From positions 1-35,260 of the forward strand of contig NZ_BCYZ01000049.1 in the NCBI RefSeq assembly GCF_001598455.1: DNA of 35,260 bases. Direction: 5' to 3'. Under the pieces are notes generated by a model, which had not been told where the DNA came from, made no database searches, and saw only the letters and a program-made list of their open reading frames with translations. The translations under genes were made by a program, and so were the position numbers. Positions within the stretch are counted from its first letter, which is position 1; every line of letters begins with the position of its first letter. This DNA comes from Sphingomonas pruni NBRC 15498. GTDB taxonomy: Bacteria > Pseudomonadota > Alphaproteobacteria > Sphingomonadales > Sphingomonadaceae. Positions 31,932 to 35,260 of this stretch are shown here, piece after piece.

Positions 31932-32900
31932 ATGTGGGAAGCCCTGATCCAGCAATTCCCGCGCTACGCGATCCTCGGTGGCCTGTTCGCGGTGGTGGTG
32001 ATGATCGTGATCGGCGTGTCGACCGTGATCACCGGGCGCGCCGCATTGCGCCGCCGGCTTGCCGAGGCCGCCGCGGCGGGGCAGACCGGGGGGCATGTCC
32101 AGACGTTGCGCGACACGGGGCGCGGCGATGCCTGGAGCCGCATCGTCGCCGCGATCGAGAAGCGCGGGGTTTCGCTGCTCGACACCAACAATGCGACGCT
32201 GACCGCTAAACTGGCGGCGGCAGGCTATACATCGCCCCAGGCACCGCGCGTGTTCACGCTGGTGCGCCTCGCACTGACGCTCGGGCTGCCGCTGCTGCTG
32301 ATCGCGGCGACCGTCTTTCGCGGTGAGGCGCCGTCGGTGTTCAAGCTCTATCTGTTCGGTGCCGCCCTCGCGGTGCTCGGCCTCTATCTGCCCAACCTGT
32401 GGGTATCGGCGCGCGCGTCGCGGCGCCAGGAGCAGATCGTCAACGGCTTTCCCGACGCGCTCGACCTGATGCTGGTCTGCGTCGAGGCCGGGCTCGGGAT
32501 GGAAGCGGCGTTCGACCGCGTTGGACGCGAAATGGCGCGGTCGCATCCGTTGGTCGCCAATCTGCTGGCGACTACGGTGCTCGAACTGCGCGCCGGTCGC
32601 GGCCGCGAGGAGGCGTTGCGCCGGATGGGTGATCGCGCCGCGGTCGATCAGATCCGATCGTTCACCACCTTGCTGATCCAGTCGAACAAGCTCGGGTCGA
32701 GCATCGGCCAGACGCTGCGCATCTATGCCGGCGAAATGCGCGAGCGACGCAAGATGCTCGCGCAGGAAAAGGCGCATCGCCTGCCGGTGCTGCTCTCGAT
32801 CCCGCTGGTCGCCTGCATGTTGCCGGTGATGATCGGCGTCCTGATGCTGCCGGCCGCGATCCGCGTCGTCCGTCAGCTTCTGCCGATGATGGGAGGATGA
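31932..32900 (+). CDS. tadC: TadC inner-membrane platform protein
   Basis: This 322-aa T2SSF-domain partner of TadB has an N-terminal helix ([20 protein letters not shown]), a paired hydrophobic region ([18 protein letters not shown]...[18 protein letters not shown]), and the GSPII_F domain ([53 protein letters not shown]). It ends with a helix ([20 protein letters not shown]). It starts at ATG 31932, 4 nt after tadB. The next gene begins 4 nt after the stop. Confidence 0.95.
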   Translation: MWEALIQQFPRYAILGGLFAVVVMIVIGVSTVITGRAALRRRLAEAAAAGQTGGHVQTLRDTGRGDAWSRIVAAIEKRGVSLLDTNNATLTAKLAAAGYTSPQAPRVFTLVRLALTLGLPLLLIAATVFRGEAPSVFKLYLFGAALAVLGLYLPNLWVSARASRRQEQIVNGFPDALDLMLVCVEAGLGMEAAFDRVGREMARSHPLVANLLATTVLELRAGRGREEALRRMGDRAAVDQIRSFTTLLIQSNKLGSSIGQTLRIYAGEMRERRKMLAQEKAHRLPVLLSIPLVACMLPVMIGVLMLPAAIRVVRQLLPMMGG

Positions 32901-32904
32901 CCGA

Positions 32905-33906
32905 ATGAAGCGGACTCTCGCCTCACGCGCCGCCCTGATCGGCCTGGCCGTCGCCATCGGCGGATGCACGAGCTCGGCCAAACGGACCGCGCTGCCCGAA
33001 GGAACGCGCTTCACCGCCGCGACGGATGCGTCGTCCGTCGCCGCCGCCCGGCTGCTCGCGGACGGCAATTACGGGCTGGCGATCGAGATGTATCGCCGCA
33101 TCCTGGCGACGACCCCGGACGATCCGGCTGCGGTCGAAGGGCTCGCGCTCTGTTATGATCGATTGCGCCGCTACGACCTGAGCGACGTCTATTTCCAGAA
33201 GGCGCTCGCGCTGGCGCCACGCAACGAAGCTTTCTATCGCGCCTATGCCGCGTCGCTGACCGCGCAGAGCCGCCAGGAGAGCGCGGAATTGCTCGACATC
33301 GATATGCGCGCGATGCTGGCTTCCGCCTCCGCTACGCCTGCCGCGCCGCCGCCGCCGAGCCAGCCGGTTGCGCCGCCTCCAATAACCGCCCCAGCGTTGG
33401 CGAGCGCCGCGGCGGTGCCTGTCATGCCAGCCCCTGTCGTCGCGGCCGGTCAGCGCCTCGAACAGCTAGGACCAGGAATCGTCCGTCTGATCCTGCCGCC
33501 TGATCGCGGCGCCAGCAGAGGAAATGTTCTCGCGCCGCCGCTGACGTCGACGCCCGCGCCCGCACGGGTTGCGTCGCCGAAGCCGCTGGCCGCAACGACG
33601 GCGCCGGGCGCGCTGCGCAACACAATGGTGATCAACGCCGCCGGGCGCAAAGGTATTGCCGGGCGCGTTCAATCCTATCTTGCCGGGCGCGGTTGGCGCC
33701 CGCTCGATCGCGGCGACAGCGGGATGCGCATCACGGTCAGCCGCATCCTCTATCCGCCATCGGGCGAGGCGACCGCGCGCCGGCTAGCGCGAGCGGTGCC
33801 GTTCCCCACCCGGCTTTACGCCACCACCCAGGCCAACCGGATTCAATTGCTGGTCGGCGGCAACGCGCTGCGGTTCGCCGCCAGGCCTGCCGGGGGACGA
33901 CAGTGA
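32905..33906 (+). CDS. tadD: TPR lipoprotein with C-terminal LytR_C-like domain (TadD-like)
   Basis: This 333-aa protein has a lipobox signal (MKRTLASRAALIGLAVAIGGCTSS, lipobox IGGC). Two or three TPR units lie at about 45-125 (ARLLADGNYGLAIEMYRRIL, PDDPAAVEGLALCYDRLRRY, YFQKALALAPRNEAFYRAYA). A long Pro/Ala linker (about 130-230) leads to a C-terminal module (NTMVINAAGRKGIAGRVQSYL, GRGWRPLDRGDSG, TRLYATTQANRIQLLVGG) that looks like a LytR_C/cell-wall-associated fold. TadD proteins stabilise Tad secretin or pilus assembly; the extra domain is unusual and may contact peptidoglycan (inference). The stop overlaps the next GTG start (GTGA). Confidence 0.82.
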   Translation: MKRTLASRAALIGLAVAIGGCTSSAKRTALPEGTRFTAATDASSVAAARLLADGNYGLAIEMYRRILATTPDDPAAVEGLALCYDRLRRYDLSDVYFQKALALAPRNEAFYRAYAASLTAQSRQESAELLDIDMRAMLASASATPAAPPPPSQPVAPPPITAPALASAAAVPVMPAPVVAAGQRLEQLGPGIVRLILPPDRGASRGNVLAPPLTSTPAPARVASPKPLAATTAPGALRNTMVINAAGRKGIAGRVQSYLAGRGWRPLDRGDSGMRITVSRILYPPSGEATARRLARAVPFPTRLYATTQANRIQLLVGGNALRFAARPAGGRQ

Positions 33907-34715
33907 TAATCGGCGTCCGGCTGCTATCGCTTGCGGCCCTGTTCGCCTGTGGCGCGGCGTCGGCGGCGCCGTCGGACGATCTCAAGCTGGTCGATGCCGC
34001 GATCCGGGGCGGGCGGCTGGTCCAGGCGCAGACGATGCTCGATCTGCTGCCCGACGCCGAATCCGGCACGTTCGATGTCGCGGTGCTCCGCGCGCAGTTG
34101 ATGCTGGCGCAAGGCCAATATGCCGAGGCCGAGAGCGCCTTCGCCAAATTGGCGGCGACTCCCAGCCAGGATTGCCGCGTGGTCGCCGGACTGGGCAGCG
34201 CGGCCGCGGCACTACGGCACACCGACACCGCGCTTGCTCGGTTACAGGATGCGACGGCACGCTGCCCAGCCGACTGGCGGTTATGGGCCGATCTCGGCCA
34301 CGCTTATGATTCCGGTGCGCGGTGGAACGACAGCAAGGCGGCCTATGAGCGCGCGTCGGCACTGGGCGCGCCGCGCGCATCCTTGCTCAACGACATGGCA
34401 GTCTCGCTGTTGATGCAACACCGCTATTCCGAAGCCAGGGCGTTGTTGCAGCAAGCGCTGGCGGCCGATCCCGACGACCGGCGTGTCGCCAACAATCTCG
34501 ACATCGCCGCCGCATCGATGGGCGAGCCGCCGGTCCGCCGCCGGGGCGAAGATGCGGCGCGCTGGGCGGAGCGATTGTCCAACGCCGGTTATGCCGCCTC
34601 GCTTGCCGGCCGAAGCGACGATGCGCGGGCTTGGCTTACCCAGTCGATCGCCGCGGCTCCAATCTACCCGGCAACAACCGCCAGCTTGCTCTCGTCACTG
34701 GGACCCCAAAAATGA
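33903..34715 (+). CDS. Secreted TPR-repeat protein of the Tad locus
   Basis: This 270-aa protein has a signal peptide (MIIGVRLLSLAALFACGAAS, cleaved near ASAAPS). About five TPR-like helical pairs follow (AIRGGRLVQAQTMLDLLP, MLAQGQYAEAESAFAKL, WADLGHAYDSGARWNDSKAAYERA, LLMQHRYSEARALLQQAL, DPDDRRVANNLDIAAA). The start is GTG 33903, which overlaps the upstream stop (GTGA), with GGGGGAC upstream. It is probably a second TadD-like periplasmic assembly or stability factor. The next gene starts inside its last codons (ATGA). Confidence 0.85.
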   Translation: MIIGVRLLSLAALFACGAASAAPSDDLKLVDAAIRGGRLVQAQTMLDLLPDAESGTFDVAVLRAQLMLAQGQYAEAESAFAKLAATPSQDCRVVAGLGSAAAALRHTDTALARLQDATARCPADWRLWADLGHAYDSGARWNDSKAAYERASALGAPRASLLNDMAVSLLMQHRYSEARALLQQALAADPDDRRVANNLDIAAASMGEPPVRRRGEDAARWAERLSNAGYAASLAGRSDDARAWLTQSIAAAPIYPATTASLLSSLGPQK

Positions 34716-35260
34716 CGCCGCTTCACAACGTCCTGTTGATCGCGCTGTATCTCGTGCTGGCACTCGCCGCGCTGACCGACGTGTGGAAATTGCGCATCCC
34801 GAACATCTTTCCGGCGGCGATCATCCTGCTGTTTCCGGTCTGGATGTACAGCTGCGGATGGAACGCCCAATTGTGGCAGAATGCGCTTGTGTTCGTCGGC
34901 ACCTTCCTGGGCGGCCTGTTTCTGTTCTCGCGCGGGTGGCTTGGCGGCGGCGACGTCAAATTGATGGCCGCGATCGCCTTGTGGTTCGACTTCAAGGGCG
35001 CGTCGGCGCTCTATCTATGGATGGGGATCGGCGGCGCGCTGCTCGCCATCGCCTTCATCGTCCTACGGCGCATGCTGCCGGCGGGGATCGCGCAATCGAC
35101 CAATGTCGCCAGCCTCAAGGCCGGAGGCCCCATTCCTTACGGCTTGGCCATCTCGGCCGGCGCGATGCTCGCGATCGTCGGGGGCAACATCAATCCGCAG
35201 CCCTTAGAGCGCGATAACGTGGGTTTGACCCACCGTGACGGAGCGGATTTTAGTGCAGGG
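34712..35260 (+). CDS. cpaA: Prepilin peptidase CpaA/TadV (A24 family), 3'-truncated by window end
   Basis: At least 183 aa of an integral-membrane aspartic prepilin peptidase lie here. It starts at ATG 34712 (ATGA overlap with the TPR gene) and stays open to the last base of the window. The two catalytic aspartates are visible: Asp23 in TDVWKLRIPN and Asp81 in LGGGDVKLMAA (GxGD motif). Hydrophobic helices surround both, including VFVGTFLGGLFLF, YLWMGIGGALLAIAFIVL and PYGLAISAGAMLAIVGG. It processes the Flp pilins and TadE/TadG-type proteins at the Gly before the +5 Glu. The codons after IVGG (from about 35183) look unlike the family and may be a short hydrophilic tail, since A24 enzymes of this type are about 160-170 aa. 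Confidence 0.9.
   Translation, partial: MTPLHNVLLIALYLVLALAALTDVWKLRIPNIFPAAIILLFPVWMYSCGWNAQLWQNALVFVGTFLGGLFLFSRGWLGGGDVKLMAAIALWFDFKGASALYLWMGIGGALLAIAFIVLRRMLPAGIAQSTNVASLKAGGPIPYGLAISAGAMLAIVGGNINPQPLERDNVGLTHRDGADFSAG

Noticed and set aside
33693..33902. N-terminal extension of the second TPR protein
   Set aside because: It lies in another frame of the upstream TadD-like gene with Arg/His-rich translation; the GTG at 33903 with GTGA overlap and a signal peptide is far better.
1..35260. Search for CRISPR arrays, tRNA genes, prophage or transposase genes
   Set aside because: No regularly spaced repeats, cloverleaf-like sequences, integrases or transposases were seen in the reading frames or the gaps.

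Overview
The window looks like chromosomal DNA of a GC-rich alphaproteobacterium of the Sphingomonadales, most likely Sphingomonas or a close relative. The evidence is high GC with strong third-position bias, a TonB receptor as the uptake gene of a sugar locus, an archaic Csu-type chaperone-usher locus rich in spore-coat-U (SCPU) subunits, and a Caulobacter-style cpa/tad gene set. No tRNA, rRNA, CRISPR array, insertion sequence or phage gene was seen.

Region 1 (about 87-7921) is a glucuronide-utilisation locus. A FadR-type GntR repressor gene (minus strand) diverges from a plus-strand run of four genes: TonB-dependent receptor, secreted alpha/beta hydrolase, mannonate dehydratase (uxuA) and secreted GH2 enzyme (probably beta-glucuronidase). 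Two FadR-like TGGTCnGACCA sites lie in the divergent intergenic region, so substrate uptake, deconjugation and D-glucuronate catabolism are probably controlled by the neighbouring repressor.

Region 2 (8141-17209) is a Csu-like chaperone-usher pilus locus on the minus strand. Seven small secreted SCPU-type subunits are followed by chaperone, usher and a two-domain tip-like subunit, most of them abutting or overlapping. An eighth, orphan SCPU-like gene lies convergent on the plus strand, and its last six bases overlap the end of the tip gene. Upstream is an AT-rich 5' region with palindromes (about 17210-17640), then a compact palindromic repeat element (17767-17926).

Region 3 (18039-21912) holds three multi-pass membrane proteins of uncertain function. 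One is DUF2569-like and two have GT-C-like topology. The third points left, away from region 4.

Region 4 (22428-35260) is a nearly complete Tad/Flp type IVc pilus locus: two tandem Flp pilins, CpaB, CpaC secretin, a short lipoprotein, TadG, two TadE-like pseudopilins, CpaE/TadZ, CpaF/TadA, TadB, TadC, two TPR proteins (one fused to a LytR_C-like domain) and a CpaA/TadV prepilin peptidase cut by the window end. Most junctions after cpaB are ATGA, GTGA or TGATG overlaps or tiny gaps, so this is one translationally coupled operon. The two flp genes stand apart behind their own hairpins.

The most unusual observations are: the seven-subunit expansion of the archaic pilus; a perfect G8-AT-C8 palindrome at the lipoprotein/TadG junction, where loss of one base would fuse the two proteins in frame; a matching stem-loop about 20 nt upstream of both flp genes; a GTGATTC motif shared by the control regions of both pilus loci; and CtrA-like TTAACC sites before flp.
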